Assembly (NCBI RefSeq): GCF_000931445.1
Contig: NZ_CP010849.1
Coordinates: forward strand, 3,844,001 to 3,908,000
Reading direction: 5' to 3'
Source: Streptomyces cyaneogriseus subsp. noncyanogenus
GTDB lineage: Bacteria; Actinomycetota; Actinomycetes; Streptomycetales; Streptomycetaceae
DNA: 64,000 nucleotides
Shown here: positions 1-9,405 of the stretch, in pieces
Layout of the letters: the number at the start of each line of letters is the position of its first letter
Position numbering within the stretch: the stretch's first letter is position 1
The notes under the pieces: model-generated
What the model was told of the DNA's origin: nothing
The model's input: only the letters and a program-made list of their open reading frames with translations
The model's database searches: none
Position numbers and translations under genes: made by a program

Positions 1-11
1 CCTCGGTCACC

Positions 12-390
12 GTGCCACCCCCGCTTCCTCACGAGCGGGCGACGTGGGCCGCGAGCGGGACAGTGCACGGCCGGCACGGCTGGTACTGGGAGGCTCCATT
101 GCGGAACGGGACTCCTTAGCGGGGTCGATGGGTCGCAACCCATGGTAAAGGACAGGCAAAGTGATGCCCACTGTCTGTGGAAACGGCAGGATCGGGGCGG
201 TTGTTCCCGGTCGGGTGCCTCCCGCAAACGCCGCCCTGGTGTGACGGTCCCCGCACCGCCCCCGCCCGTGACCGCCCGGGGCCTCAGGGCCGACGGGGGC
301 GGGGCGGGGGCGCGGGTGCGTCCGGCGCCGTCCCCGCGGTGTATCCGGGGATCCGGGGCCGGGGACGAGCCCCGCTCGGGAACGGTCTGA
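12..390. other. Intergenic region with hairpins; probable leader of a leftward gene beyond the edge
   Basis: No convincing gene is visible here. On the minus strand a GTG at position 10, preceded by a purine-rich stretch, could start a gene running off the left edge, which would make most of this interval its leader. Two strong hairpins lie at 128-143 (ATGGGT, loop CGCA, ACCCAT) and 151-175 (GACAG paired with CTGTC). A GC-rich imperfect inverted repeat at about 256-315 may terminate the penicillin-binding protein transcript. I could not match the hairpins to any riboswitch class I know. Confidence 0.35.
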
Positions 391-2019
391 TCAGGACGGG
401 TCCGCGGGTGCGGACGACAGCAGGCTGCGCAGGACCGGGCCGGCGGACCCCCCGCCCGTGACGCCCTCCTCGACCACGCAGGCCACGGCGACGTCGCCGC
501 GGTGGGCGACCAGCCAGCCGTTGTTGTCCTGCTCCTCGGAGACCTCGGCGGTGCCGGTCTTGGCGCCGATCTCGCCGGGCAGGCCGGACAGGACGTCCGC
601 CGTGCCGTCGGTGACGGTGGCGCGCAGCATGTCCCGCAGGTGCCCGACCACCTCCCGGGGGAGCGGTCTGGTCGTCGTGGTGTCCTCGTTGCCGGGGGTG
701 AGGGAGGGCTGGCGGAAGGTGCCGGAGACCGCGGTCGCGGTGACCGACGCCATGATCAGCGGGTTGGCCTGGATGCGGCCCTGCCCGATCATCGAGGCGG
801 CCTTCTCCGTCTCGTCCGCGGGCACCGGCACCGAACCGTCGTACGACGGGATGCCGATGTGCCACTCCTGGCCGACCCCGAAGTAGGTGCGGGCCACATC
901 GCCGAGCTCCCGGTCGCCCAGCTTGCCGCGCAGGCTGATGAAGGCCGTGTTGCAGGACTCGGTGAAGTCCTCGCGGAACGTGGCGCCCCGGTGCTCGGAG
1001 GTCTCCACGTTGTGGAACTCCTTGCCGACGGTCAGGTACTTCGGGCAGTCCACGGTGTCGTCCGGGGCGACGGCGCCCTTGAGCAGCAGGGCGGCACTGG
1101 TGACGATCTTCCAGGTGGAGCCGGGCGCGTAGGTGCCGGAGGCGGCGCGGTTGAAACCGGTGGCCGGGGAGTTGGCCAGGGCGAGGATCTCGCCGTCGTC
1201 GATCCGCAGGGCGACGAGCGCGGCGTTCTTGCCGCCCGCCTCGCCGAGGGCCTTCTCGGCGGCGGACTGCCACTCGGCGTCGAGGGTGGTGCGGACCGGG
1301 CCGGCGGGCGACGGCCCGGCCTCGCCGCCGAAGGCCGCCTCCGTGCGCTCCACCTTCCCGGTGGCCCGGTCGACCAGATGGACGGCACCGCGCGGCTCCG
1401 CCCCTGCGCCGCCTCGCAGCCGCGCCAGGACGGGGGTCAGGGAGGGGTGCCTCCCCTCCGACAGGGAGGTGCCGTCGCGGTCGGTCACCTCGCGGGCCGG
1501 GGTCTCCTCGCGGTCCAGGCGGAACTTCTCCGTCCCGCTCAGCCTCGGGTGGACCACGGACAGCTTCCAGTCCACCTTCCAGCTGCCGTCCTGCTGCTCG
1601 CGCACCGGGACGGCGGACGTGTACGTCCAGGTGCCGAGGCCCTCGATCGGCATCCGGGCGGTGAAGGGGACGCTCACGGTGCCGTCGTCCGCCTCCCGCA
1701 CCCGCTCCGCCGTGAGCCGGGGTCTGCCGATGTCGAGCCCGGCGGTGAAGCTGCGCAGCACCCGCTCCGCCGACTCGGGCCGGGTGGTGCGGCCCGCCGC
1801 GCTCGGCAGGCGGCCGGCGGACCAGTCGGCGAGGAAGGCGCGGGCCTGGGCCGCGGCGGCGGGATCGGGGGCGTCGGCGCCGCGGTCGAACGGGCCGATC
1901 CCGGCGGCGTACGACCCGCCGGCGGCGACCGCGAGCACCACCGCCACCGCGGTCGCCGCGCGCACCGCGCCGCGCGGCGTGCGTCGGCCGCGGGCGGGGG
2001 CGTATCGGGTTTCTGACAT
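391..2019 (-). CDS. Penicillin-binding transpeptidase with NTF2-like N-terminal domain
   Basis: This is a membrane-anchored D,D-transpeptidase that would cross-link peptidoglycan on the outer face of the membrane. Residues 20-41 form the single N-terminal membrane anchor. Residues about 54-165 fit the MecA_N/NTF2-like domain of class B penicillin-binding proteins. The transpeptidase domain follows with all three active-site motifs: STWK (Ser301, Lys304), SCN (355-357) and KTG (487-489). The length, 542 aa, is normal for this small class B type. The ATG start has a usable purine-rich site upstream. The 30-bp tandem repeat at 2081-2204 lies in its upstream region. The specific role (division, sporulation or resistance) cannot be read from sequence. 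Confidence 0.93.
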   Translation of the reverse strand: MSETRYAPARGRRTPRGAVRAATAVAVVLAVAAGGSYAAGIGPFDRGADAPDPAAAAQARAFLADWSAGRLPSAAGRTTRPESAERVLRSFTAGLDIGRPRLTAERVREADDGTVSVPFTARMPIEGLGTWTYTSAVPVREQQDGSWKVDWKLSVVHPRLSGTEKFRLDREETPAREVTDRDGTSLSEGRHPSLTPVLARLRGGAGAEPRGAVHLVDRATGKVERTEAAFGGEAGPSPAGPVRTTLDAEWQSAAEKALGEAGGKNAALVALRIDDGEILALANSPATGFNRAASGTYAPGSTWKIVTSAALLLKGAVAPDDTVDCPKYLTVGKEFHNVETSEHRGATFREDFTESCNTAFISLRGKLGDRELGDVARTYFGVGQEWHIGIPSYDGSVPVPADETEKAASMIGQGRIQANPLIMASVTATAVSGTFRQPSLTPGNEDTTTTRPLPREVVGHLRDMLRATVTDGTADVLSGLPGEIGAKTGTAEVSEEQDNNGWLVAHRGDVAVACVVEEGVTGGGSAGPVLRSLLSSAPADPS

Positions 2020-2080
2020 CGACGGCTCCTTGCCTGTTCGGGTGCCGGCTCCGCGGGTGCGGTTCCGCGGCCGCGGGGCC

Positions 2081-2204
2081 GCTGATTCGGGACTGGGACT
2101 GCGGGGCTGGGGTGCTGCTGATTCGGTACTGCGGGGCTGGGGTGCTGCTGATTCGGTACTGCGGGGCTGGGGTGCTGCTGATTCGGTACTGCGGGGCTGC
2201 GGTG
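2081..2204. repeat. 30-bp intergenic tandem repeat, three perfect copies plus partial copies
   Basis: Three identical 30-bp units lie at 2101-2130, 2131-2160 and 2161-2190. A 14-base partial copy follows at 2191-2204 and a degenerate copy precedes at 2081-2100. Each unit begins GCGGGGCTGGGGTGC. The array lies between two leftward genes, in the upstream region of the penicillin-binding protein. A 30-base period would preserve a reading frame, but no gene on either strand has credible start signals across it. Confidence 0.9.
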
Positions 2205-2227
2205 GCGCGCCGGGGCGCGCGTGGTCT

Positions 2228-3265
2228 CTACCGTGTGCCGGTCCGGTGGCCGCCCCGGGCGTCCTCGAAGAAGGCGAGGATCGTGTCGGTGGCGTCCAGA
2301 GCCCTGCTGGTGGGGCCGAAGCCGTCGGGCGGGGTCAGGTCCGAGCCGGGCCAGGTGTGTCCGCCGCCGTGGACGACGAGGAGCTGGACGGTGGCCGGGG
2401 AGCCCTTCAGGCGCCACACCGTGCGGTCGTAGCCCTTCCCCGCGGTGGTGACCGGCCGTCCCGCGCCCCCGGCGGTGGCGAACGCCTGGGCGCTGGCACG
2501 GGCCGACAGGGTCGGGGTGATCGGCTCCACGGGGTCCGGGGGCGGTGACGGCCATCCGCCGAGCGGCCGTACCGGGTCCTCGGCCCCGTAGACGATCATC
2601 ACCGGCACCGGCCCGGCCGGCCGTACGGCGGCGGGCCCGGAGGGCAGCTGGCCCGACACGGCGGCGGCGCCCGCGAGCAGGTCCGGGCGCTGGGCCGCGG
2701 TCCGCAGGGCCATGGAACCGCCGTTGGAGAAGCCGACCGCGTAGACGCGCTCGGGGTCGGCCCGCTCGGTCCGTACCAGCTCGTCGACGAGCGCCTCGGC
2801 GAACCGCACGTCGAGATCCGGGTCCGGCCGCTGCCGGGTGGGCCGGGTGCCGGCCCCCCACCCCTGGTGCAGGCCCTCGGGGAAAGCGATCAGCATGCCG
2901 CGGGCCCGGGCGTCCTCGGCCAGCCGGGACTGCGCGCGCAGCTCCTCGGGGTCGGAGCCGCGGCCGTGGAAGGCGATGACCAGGGGGCGGAGCCGTGCGG
3001 TGCCGGTGGCGGGCCGGTGGAGCAGGTACCGCCGCGTCCGGCCGTCCACCCGCAGGTGTTCCCGGGTGAGCCCCGCCCGTGCCGCCGGGTCGCTCCCGCC
3101 GCCGGGCGACGCGGTGGCGGCCGGTGTCGTGGCGGGTGCCGGTGCGGTGGGGGACCGTTCGGACGTGGTGCCGCAGCCGGTCAGGGCGAGGGCGAGCACC
3201 AGGGCGGCCGGCCAGGCGCGCGACCGGAGCGCGCGACGGGGAAGAGCGCGAGAGGTTTCGGGCAT
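2228..3265 (-). CDS. LpqC/PHB-depolymerase-like secreted lipoprotein hydrolase
   Basis: This is a probable alpha/beta-hydrolase esterase of the poly(3-hydroxybutyrate) depolymerase (LpqC) family, anchored outside the cell. The N-terminus has an arginine-rich region, a hydrophobic stretch and a lipobox ending at Cys31 (LALTGC). The nucleophile elbow GFSNGG places the catalytic serine at residue 180. A late HGGGHTWPG segment carries the likely catalytic histidine, as in this family. At 345 aa it is the usual size. No strong ribosome-binding site precedes the ATG, so the start is moderately certain. The natural ester substrate is unknown. Confidence 0.85.
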   Translation of the reverse strand: MPETSRALPRRALRSRAWPAALVLALALTGCGTTSERSPTAPAPATTPAATASPGGGSDPAARAGLTREHLRVDGRTRRYLLHRPATGTARLRPLVIAFHGRGSDPEELRAQSRLAEDARARGMLIAFPEGLHQGWGAGTRPTRQRPDPDLDVRFAEALVDELVRTERADPERVYAVGFSNGGSMALRTAAQRPDLLAGAAAVSGQLPSGPAAVRPAGPVPVMIVYGAEDPVRPLGGWPSPPPDPVEPITPTLSARASAQAFATAGGAGRPVTTAGKGYDRTVWRLKGSPATVQLLVVHGGGHTWPGSDLTPPDGFGPTSRALDATDTILAFFEDARGGHRTGTR

Positions 3266-3449
3266 GAGGCGAGGACAGCAAGGCGGCCCGCCGCCTGTCC
3301 AAGCTCACTATCGGTCTCGGTTCGATCCGATTCCGATATGGATGCTGGTCGTGGCGGCGCGGCGAACCCCGAGACGCCGTACGGCTGTTGCAGAAGCGTC
3401 ACACTTCCAGCGGGCCGGTGCGACGGACGGCGCCCGGCCCCCGCGCCGC

Positions 3450-5063
3450 TCAGCCGTCGTTGTCGCGCCAGCGTCCGCCGTTGGGGGCCGCGTCGAAGCG
3501 GGTGGCGGCGGAGGCGTTGCCGGTGAAGTCGTTGCCGGAGACCCGGCCGGCGCTCCAGGCGGAGTCGCCGGTGAGCCACAGGGCGTGGATCTGGGTGCGG
3601 GGGTGCCGGTCGTCCCGGATCCGGTTGCCGTGGACGTACGGGTGGGAGACGGCCGTCGCGGCGGTGAGGCCCGCCCGCGGGGCGGGGGCGTCGGGGAGGC
3701 GGTAGGCGGAGCCGGGGGCGGGTGTGCCGTCGGGCCACGCCGTGGCGGCGCCGGGGCGGTGGGGGGCCAGGGTGAGTCCGGTCGCCGTGTTGTCCAGCAC
3801 CACGGCGCTCCGCCCGTCCACCACGACCTGCTTCCCGCGGTGGCCGCCCGGGGGCCAGTCGGCGTTGTCGTCGGTCAGGGTCCGGGCGGTGTGGCGGACG
3901 CCCGCGCCCTCCCCCCGGGCCTCCGGTGCGGCGCGGCGGCCGTTGCTCCGGACGCGGTTGCCGAGGATCGCCGGTTCGCGCAGCGGGGCGTCGAGGCGGA
4001 TGCCGTCGAGGCCGTTGTCGTGGATGTCGTTGGATTCGAGGACGATGTCGGTGGCCGCCTCCTGGTCGCCGCCGGCCAGGTTGTGCTGCCAGTAGCCGTA
4101 CCGGCCGTTGTTGCTGATGCGGTTGCCGCGGAAGGCGTAGGCGCCCGGGGTGTTGCCGAGGGCGACCCCGTCGCCGGCGTTGCCGTCGATGAGGCAGCCG
4201 GTGACGGTGCCGCCGCGCCCGCCGATGCTCGTGGTGCCCTGCGACGACACGTCGAACCCGGCCTGGTGGTTGCCGATCAGGGTGCAGCCGGTCACCAGCA
4301 GCCCGTCGGCGCCCCAGTCGGAGATGCCGAAGCGGTTGTCCTCGGCGTGACAGGCGGTGATGCGGATGCCGCGCGGCGGCGTCCAGTGGTCCTGCTGGAG
4401 TTCGAGGAAGATGCCGTTGGTGCCGTTGCCGGTGGCCGTGCAGTCGGTCACCGCCAGCCGTTCGACCGGGCCCCAGCCGCCGACGCCGATGCCCAGGCCC
4501 GCGCCGCCCATCTGCTCGCCGGAGTCCTGCCGTCCGCACCGCTCGGCGAGCACGCCCTCCACGACGGTGTCCTGGAGGAAGTCGCAGCCGAAGCCGGTCG
4601 CCGCCGTGTCGTGGATCCACAGGTCGGTGAAGCGGCCCCGCAGCACGTACTGCAGGCCGAGGCCCTTGGCCAGGACGTCGTACTCCGGGGTCCGCACGCC
4701 CGAGCCGTCGATCTCGAAGTGCGCGAAGGTCACGTCGGCGATGTGGTGGTCCGGACCGGCGCCGTGCTGGGCGGTGGTGAACCAGGCCAGGGGCACCGGG
4801 GTCGCGGGGGCGCCCGGGTTGCCCAGCTCGAAGCGGGTGGTGCCGCGCCCGGCACCGACCAGGGAGACGCCGCTGCGCCACAGCACCGGCCGGTCCCGGA
4901 TCACGTACCGGCCGGCGGGGACGTGGACGGTCCGGGGGCGGCCGTCCGCGGCGCAGGCGTCGCCCAGCGCGTCCACCAGCTTCTGGAGGGCCGGCTGGTC
5001 GTTGGTGGTGCCGTCCCCGGCCAGACCGTGGTCGCGGGCGTCGACCGTCAGCGGCAGGTTCAT
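3450..5063 (-). CDS. Right-handed parallel beta-helix (pectate-lyase-3-like) protein
   Basis: The N-terminus (VDARDHGLAGDGTTNDQPAL) is the classic opening of pectate-lyase-superfamily beta-helix proteins. It is followed by many short turns of the kind found in parallel beta-helices (N.I.DN, GN.I..N). Such proteins bind or cleave polysaccharides. The exact activity cannot be read here, and a polyuronate lyase or structural protein are both possible. I chose the ATG at 5063 because GGAGG lies 8 bases upstream and the protein then begins at the conserved fold. The longer open frame upstream is low-complexity. No signal peptide is apparent at this start, which is odd for a polysaccharide-active enzyme. 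537 aa. Confidence 0.8.
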   Translation of the reverse strand: MNLPLTVDARDHGLAGDGTTNDQPALQKLVDALGDACAADGRPRTVHVPAGRYVIRDRPVLWRSGVSLVGAGRGTTRFELGNPGAPATPVPLAWFTTAQHGAGPDHHIADVTFAHFEIDGSGVRTPEYDVLAKGLGLQYVLRGRFTDLWIHDTAATGFGCDFLQDTVVEGVLAERCGRQDSGEQMGGAGLGIGVGGWGPVERLAVTDCTATGNGTNGIFLELQQDHWTPPRGIRITACHAEDNRFGISDWGADGLLVTGCTLIGNHQAGFDVSSQGTTSIGGRGGTVTGCLIDGNAGDGVALGNTPGAYAFRGNRISNNGRYGYWQHNLAGGDQEAATDIVLESNDIHDNGLDGIRLDAPLREPAILGNRVRSNGRRAAPEARGEGAGVRHTARTLTDDNADWPPGGHRGKQVVVDGRSAVVLDNTATGLTLAPHRPGAATAWPDGTPAPGSAYRLPDAPAPRAGLTAATAVSHPYVHGNRIRDDRHPRTQIHALWLTGDSAWSAGRVSGNDFTGNASAATRFDAAPNGGRWRDNDG

Positions 5064-5451
5064 ACGGACTCCCTCCAGGGTGACGGCGGTGGGCGGCGGC
5101 CGGCGCGTGCGGGAGGACGCAGGACTCCCGCCCGGCCCCGGGCCGTCACGGACCCGGCCCGGTCGTTCCGGACGTGGCGCCGGACCGGGGCGCGGACGCC
5201 GCCGGACCGCCGCCGCTCCCCCGCCGGGTACCAGCCTTCCCCGCGCCTCAATCGCCCGGCGAGCGCGGGACCGGCGGGGTTCGCGCTCCGGTCCGGCTCG
5301 CGGGCGCCGCCCGCCGCACACCCACCGCAGACCCCACCGCTCACCCACCGCGCACCTCCGCCGAACCCACCGCGCACCCCCGCCGAACCCGCCGCACATT
5401 TATTCGGACATTTAGGGAGTTTCTTCGCGATTCCGAGGTAATAATCAGAAC
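5064..5451. other. Gene-poor divergent promoter region with short direct repeats
   Basis: This interval separates the leftward beta-helix gene from the rightward DUF6479 gene, so it should hold both promoters. At 5325-5400 there are several imperfect copies of a C-rich 20-22 base unit based on CCCACCGCGCACC and CCGCCGAACC. Beyond this the sequence turns AT-richer (5398-5450), which is where the rightward promoter most likely lies. No further gene is visible. Confidence 0.4.
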
Positions 5452-5826
5452 ATGAGTACGGCAATGTATGGACTGGCGGCTGCGTCCCAGCACGCGCTCA
5501 ACATGACCGCGGCCTTCATCGGCGGGCTGGTGATCGCCGGAGCGCTGATCTGGGCCGTCCGGGTCGGCATGCGGGTCATGGAGCAGGAGCTGGCGCGCCC
5601 CCGTCCGGAGGAACAGCCGAAGCTCCCCGCCACCGGTCCCGTCCGTGAGGAACGGGAGATGCGGGAGCCGGACGAGGTGCCGCTGGTGGTGGACGGGAGC
5701 GGTCGGCTCATGCCGTACCAGCTCCATCCCGCCAGCACCCGGCGGGGCAAGGACCAGCAGCGGCGCCGCTGGATCCCGGGCTCCAGCGGCTCCTTCGGCG
5801 GCGGCGGACTGCCACCGGGGGTGTGA
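5452..5826 (+). CDS. DUF6479-like small membrane protein
   Basis: This is a 124-aa Streptomyces-type protein with one membrane segment at about residues 19-38 (AAFIGGLVIAGALIWAV). A charged, proline-rich cytoplasmic tail and a Gly-rich C-terminus follow. The layout (short N-terminus, one helix, conserved RRRWIPGSSGSFGGGG tail) is that of DUF6479 as I remember it. A CGAGG sequence lies upstream of the chosen ATG, with somewhat long spacing. It appears monocistronic, and a hairpin terminator follows at 5877. Function is unknown. Confidence 0.75.
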   Translation: MSTAMYGLAAASQHALNMTAAFIGGLVIAGALIWAVRVGMRVMEQELARPRPEEQPKLPATGPVREEREMREPDEVPLVVDGSGRLMPYQLHPASTRRGKDQQRRRWIPGSSGSFGGGGLPPGV

Positions 5827-5876
5827 CCGCCCGACAGCCGGTCCGAGGACCGGCCTCCCGGCGCGCCCGAGGGCGC

Positions 5877-5909
5877 GGGCAGCCCCGCCGGACCACGGCG
5901 GGGCTGCCC
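5877..5909. terminator. Strong hairpin terminator between convergent genes
   Basis: A 13-bp perfect stem (5877-5889 with 5897-5909) encloses a 7-base loop. The left arm sequence is repeated at 5919-5931. It would stop the DUF6479 transcript and possibly the oppositely directed regulator gene. No T-tract follows, as is common in Streptomyces. The rest of 5827-6162 shows no gene. Confidence 0.75.
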
Positions 5910-6162
5910 CGCCGACCAGGGCAGCCCCGCCGTCCCGCCCGGGGATCGGACGGCGGCCGGTGCCTCGCCGTGACAGCCGTGGGGGGGATGGAAACGGTCT
6001 GTCGGCGCCCCGGCACCTCACTTCCCCGGCGGCACCTCCAGGCTGCCGCGCCGCCGGGGGCGCCCGCATCCGCGTCCCGCGAAGATCGGTACACGGACAC
6101 GGGGCGGACGATGGCCGGAACAGCTCGTTCCTCCGTGTACCTAGGTAGGGCCGCCCGCCCCG

Positions 6163-8487
6163 TCAGGGACCGGCGACCGCCGGTATCTCCGTACGGGACG
6201 TGATGCGGAGCTTGGCCAGAATGTGCTCCACATGGGCGTCCACCGTGCGCTTGGAGATCACCAGCCGCTCGGCGATCTCGCGGTTGGACAGGCCCCGCGA
6301 CACCAGCGCGGCCACCTCCCGCTCCCGCCGGGTCAGCACCTCGTCCGGGCGGCCGGACGTCCCGGAGCCCTTGGCGCGGGCCGCCCGGCGCCCCCCGTCC
6401 GCCGCCCCCGGCGCGTCCGGCGGCGCGTCGGTGTCCTCGCGTACGGCGTCCAGCGCCTGCCGCCCCGACATCCGCGCCCCCGCCTCCCGCAACCGCTCGA
6501 ACTCCTGGTCGCCCAGCGCGGCCCGCACCTGCTCGCGCACCGTCTCGTGCTCCTCCAGCAGCCGGGGCAGCAGGGCCACCGGGTCCCCGCTCAGCCGCCG
6601 CGTGTGCTCGGCGTACCCCAGCAGCCGGCAGGCCCGCCCGTGCCGGCCGGTGCGGGCGGCGTGCCAGGCCAGCCCCATGCACGCCAGCGCCGCCACCAGC
6701 ACCTCGCCGACCTCGCTCGCGGCCTCCAGGCCCCGGCGCAGCGCCTCGGCGCTGCGGTCGTGCTCGCCGGTCAGCGCCAGGACGACGCCCTGCACGGTCA
6801 GCGTGGACCCGTACAACTGCCGGTCGCCCGTGCCCTCCAGGCGGGCCAGGCCCGTCTCGCACAGCCGCAGCGCCCCGGCCGTGTCACCGAAGACGGCCCG
6901 CAGCAGCGCGCCCTCGTAGTGGACGACGCCGATGCCGAGCAGGTCGCCGTCGTCGACGATCCGCGCGCGGGCCCGTTCCAGGGCCGCGAGCCCCTCGTCG
7001 GCGGCCCCGCCGAGCGCCGTCATCGCGCCCAGATACGCCTCGGCGAACAGCTCGACGCGTTTCTCACCGGCCCGCCGCGCCACGGCGTGGGCCGCGGGGA
7101 ACCGTTCCGTCGCCGTGGCCAGGTCGCCGGTCCACACGGCGGTCACCCCGGCCATGAACAGCCCCCAGGCCCGCTCCGCGCAGTCGTACGGGACGCGGTC
7201 GAGGCCCTTGTCGATCCAGTAGCGCCCCTCGGACAGCGTCCCCGCCGCCCGCCAGTACGGCCCCAGCCTGCTCGCCAGCCACAGCGCGTCCGCCGCCCGG
7301 CCCTCGGTGGCGTACCCGTACTCCAGGGCGGCCCGGACGTCGGCGACGTCCTCCCGCACGGCGCGGTGCAGGGCGACCTGCTCCGGGCCGATCAGCTCGT
7401 CCCAGAAGCGGCGGACCAGGGCGTCGTAGTGGGCGAAGTGCCGCCGCCGCACCTCCTCGGCCGCCCGCGCCGGCTCGGTCCGCGCCAGCCGGCCGGCCCC
7501 GTACTCCCGGAGCGTGTCCAGCAGCCGGTAGCGCCCGTCGTCCTCGCCCAGACGCCGCACCACCGACTTGTCCACCAGGCCGATCAGCGCCTCGACCACC
7601 TCCTCGGCGGGCAGCTCGCCGTCCGCGCAGACCCGTTCGGCCGACGGCAGGTCGAAGGGCCCGGCGAAGACGGACAGCCGCGCCCACAGCCGCCGTTCCT
7701 GGGGGGTGCACAGGTCGTAGGACCAGTCGATGGCCGTGCGCAGGGTCTGGTGGCGGGTCAGGGCGGTGCGCCGGCCGCCGGTGAGGACCTCGAAGCGGTG
7801 GTCCAGGCGGGCGGCGAGCTCGGACAGCGGTACCGCGCGCAGCCGCACGGCGGCCAGTTCCAGGGCGAGCGGGATGCCGTCGAGGCGGTCGACCAGCGCG
7901 AGGGTGTGCTCCCGGCCGCCCGGCCCGGTGCCCACGCCGCCGGTGACGGCGGCGGCGCGCTGCTCGAACAGTTCCACGGCGTCCCGGCGCGGCAGCGGCG
8001 GGACCGGCAGGCAGAACTCGCCGGGCACGTCGAGCGGCTGCCTGCTGGTGGCGAGCACGCTCAGCCCGGCCGCCTCGCGCAGCAGGATGTCGCAGAGCAT
8101 CGCGCAGGCGTCGACGAGGTGCTCGCAGGTGTCGAGGACGATCAGCAGCCGCCGGCCGCGCAGATGTTCGACGACGGCGTCCAGCGGGCTCATCCCGGAC
8201 TGCTCGGGCAGCTCCAGCACACCGGCCAGCGCGGCCGGCAGCAGCTCGGGGTCGTGCAGCCCGGACAGCTCCACCAGCCGCACCCCGTCCGGGTACCGCT
8301 CGGCCAGGTCGCGGGCGGCCCGCAGCGCGATCCGGCTCTTGCCGACACCGCCCGGGCCCACCAGCGTGACCAGCCGGGAGCGGGTCAGCGCGTCGCGGAT
8401 CCGGGCCAGTTCCTCGGTGCGGCCGACGAAGTTGGTGAGTTCCACCGGGAGGTGACCGCCGCGCCGCTGTCCGAAGCCGAATCCCAT
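6163..8487 (-). CDS. Large ATP-binding LuxR-family regulator (NB-ARC/LAL-like)
   Basis: This is a predicted signal-transducing ATPase and transcription factor. The N-terminal region begins with a VGRTEEL box and a P-loop GPGGVGKS, characteristic of STAND/AfsR-like ATPases. The middle is helical, TPR-like and rich in Ala, Arg and Leu. The C-terminus is a LuxR helix-turn-helix (LTRREREVAALVSRGLSNRE), so the output is DNA binding. I chose the ATG at 8487 (774 aa) because the conserved domain starts about 20 residues later. The longer open frame upstream encodes only low-complexity sequence. The upstream GGGGG is a weak ribosome-binding site. Target genes are unknown; no biosynthetic cluster is adjacent. 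Confidence 0.9.
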   Translation of the reverse strand: MGFGFGQRRGGHLPVELTNFVGRTEELARIRDALTRSRLVTLVGPGGVGKSRIALRAARDLAERYPDGVRLVELSGLHDPELLPAALAGVLELPEQSGMSPLDAVVEHLRGRRLLIVLDTCEHLVDACAMLCDILLREAAGLSVLATSRQPLDVPGEFCLPVPPLPRRDAVELFEQRAAAVTGGVGTGPGGREHTLALVDRLDGIPLALELAAVRLRAVPLSELAARLDHRFEVLTGGRRTALTRHQTLRTAIDWSYDLCTPQERRLWARLSVFAGPFDLPSAERVCADGELPAEEVVEALIGLVDKSVVRRLGEDDGRYRLLDTLREYGAGRLARTEPARAAEEVRRRHFAHYDALVRRFWDELIGPEQVALHRAVREDVADVRAALEYGYATEGRAADALWLASRLGPYWRAAGTLSEGRYWIDKGLDRVPYDCAERAWGLFMAGVTAVWTGDLATATERFPAAHAVARRAGEKRVELFAEAYLGAMTALGGAADEGLAALERARARIVDDGDLLGIGVVHYEGALLRAVFGDTAGALRLCETGLARLEGTGDRQLYGSTLTVQGVVLALTGEHDRSAEALRRGLEAASEVGEVLVAALACMGLAWHAARTGRHGRACRLLGYAEHTRRLSGDPVALLPRLLEEHETVREQVRAALGDQEFERLREAGARMSGRQALDAVREDTDAPPDAPGAADGGRRAARAKGSGTSGRPDEVLTRREREVAALVSRGLSNREIAERLVISKRTVDAHVEHILAKLRITSRTEIPAVAGP

Positions 8488-8736
8488 GCAGCCCCCGTAG
8501 CCGTCCACCCGTCCGGCCCAGGGTAGTGAAGCCGCTGCCCGGGGAGAATGACGCGACCAGGGGGTGGACCTCGGCCGATTCACTCGTCCGGGTGATCCGT
8601 GCGGGCGTCCCGGCATGCGGCCCGGCGCGGGCGGCCCTTCACTGGAGGAGGCGCCGGGCACCACGACCGCGCCCCGCGGCTCCTGCGGGCCGCGGGTTCT
8701 TCCAGACGCGGGTCCCTTCGAGTCCGTGGAGGCGAG

Positions 8737-9246
8737 ATGGCCGGTCCCCGGATACGCCGGGCGGCGGGTGGCGCGGCGGTGCCGGCCCTCGCCCTGGCCC
8801 TGGCCCTGTCCCTGGCCGGCTGCGCCGACGACGGCGGCGACCGCCCCGCGGAGCCGTCCGACGCCGCCGACCGGGCCGCGTCCGCCGCCGCTTCCCTGGC
8901 CTCGGAGGCGTCGGACGTCCTGGCCTCGGCGACCGCGGAGGCCGGGCACCTGATCGAGGAGATCACCGAGGGCGTCGACGTCCGCGGCGACGTGCGCCTC
9001 GGCACCCCGCGCACCGACGGCGCCGGGCGGGCCACCGTGGAGGTGACCGCCCGCAACACCGCCGCCTCGGCCAGGTCCTTCGTGGTGCAGATCGACTTCA
9101 CCGACCGGGACGGCAATCTGCGCGACACCGTCGTCGTCACCGTCTCCGGCGTCCCGGCCGGGCAGTCCGGCCGGGCCACCGCCCGCAGCACCCACGCCCT
9201 CTCCGGCGACGTGCGCGCGGAGGTGGCCCGGGCGGTGCGCTACTGA
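8737..9246 (+). CDS. Secreted lipoprotein with FxLYD-like domain
   Basis: The protein opens with an arginine-containing n-region, a long Ala-Leu hydrophobic core and a lipobox with Cys29 (LSLAGC), so it should be lipid-anchored on the outer membrane face. The mature part has an Ala-rich helical stretch. It then has a beta-sandwich segment (VTARNTAASARSFVVQIDF and VSGVPAGQSG) typical of FxLYD-type domains. The ATG at 8737 has GGAGG four bases upstream. 169 aa. It is transcribed away from the LuxR regulator gene. Function is unknown. Confidence 0.82.
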   Translation: MAGPRIRRAAGGAAVPALALALALSLAGCADDGGDRPAEPSDAADRAASAAASLASEASDVLASATAEAGHLIEEITEGVDVRGDVRLGTPRTDGAGRATVEVTARNTAASARSFVVQIDFTDRDGNLRDTVVVTVSGVPAGQSGRATARSTHALSGDVRAEVARAVRY

Positions 9247-9405
9247 CCCCGCCGCCGACGGGCGACGGGCCGCCCGGGCCCGCACTTGTCATCGCCGGGC
9301 GGGCGGGGTAAAGCGTTGACCGACGGCCCCGCGAGGCCCCCTCCCGGGGCCCGCCCCGCGTCCGAAGCGACCGACGTCCCACCGTCCGATCGGAGGTGTG
9401 CCGCG

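Noticed and set aside
128..180. Cobalamin or ydaO-type riboswitch in the left-edge leader
   Set aside because: Some short words are similar, but the conserved boxes of either class cannot be laid out in order on either strand.
142..461. Short plus-strand open frames near the left edge
   Set aside because: Arg/Pro/Gly-rich composition, no ribosome-binding site, and they overlap the hairpin region and the end of the penicillin-binding protein gene.
1133..2548. Long plus-strand frame antisense to the penicillin-binding protein and running through the 30-bp repeat
   Set aside because: High-GC shadow frame without start signals or family motifs; the minus-strand gene has all catalytic motifs.
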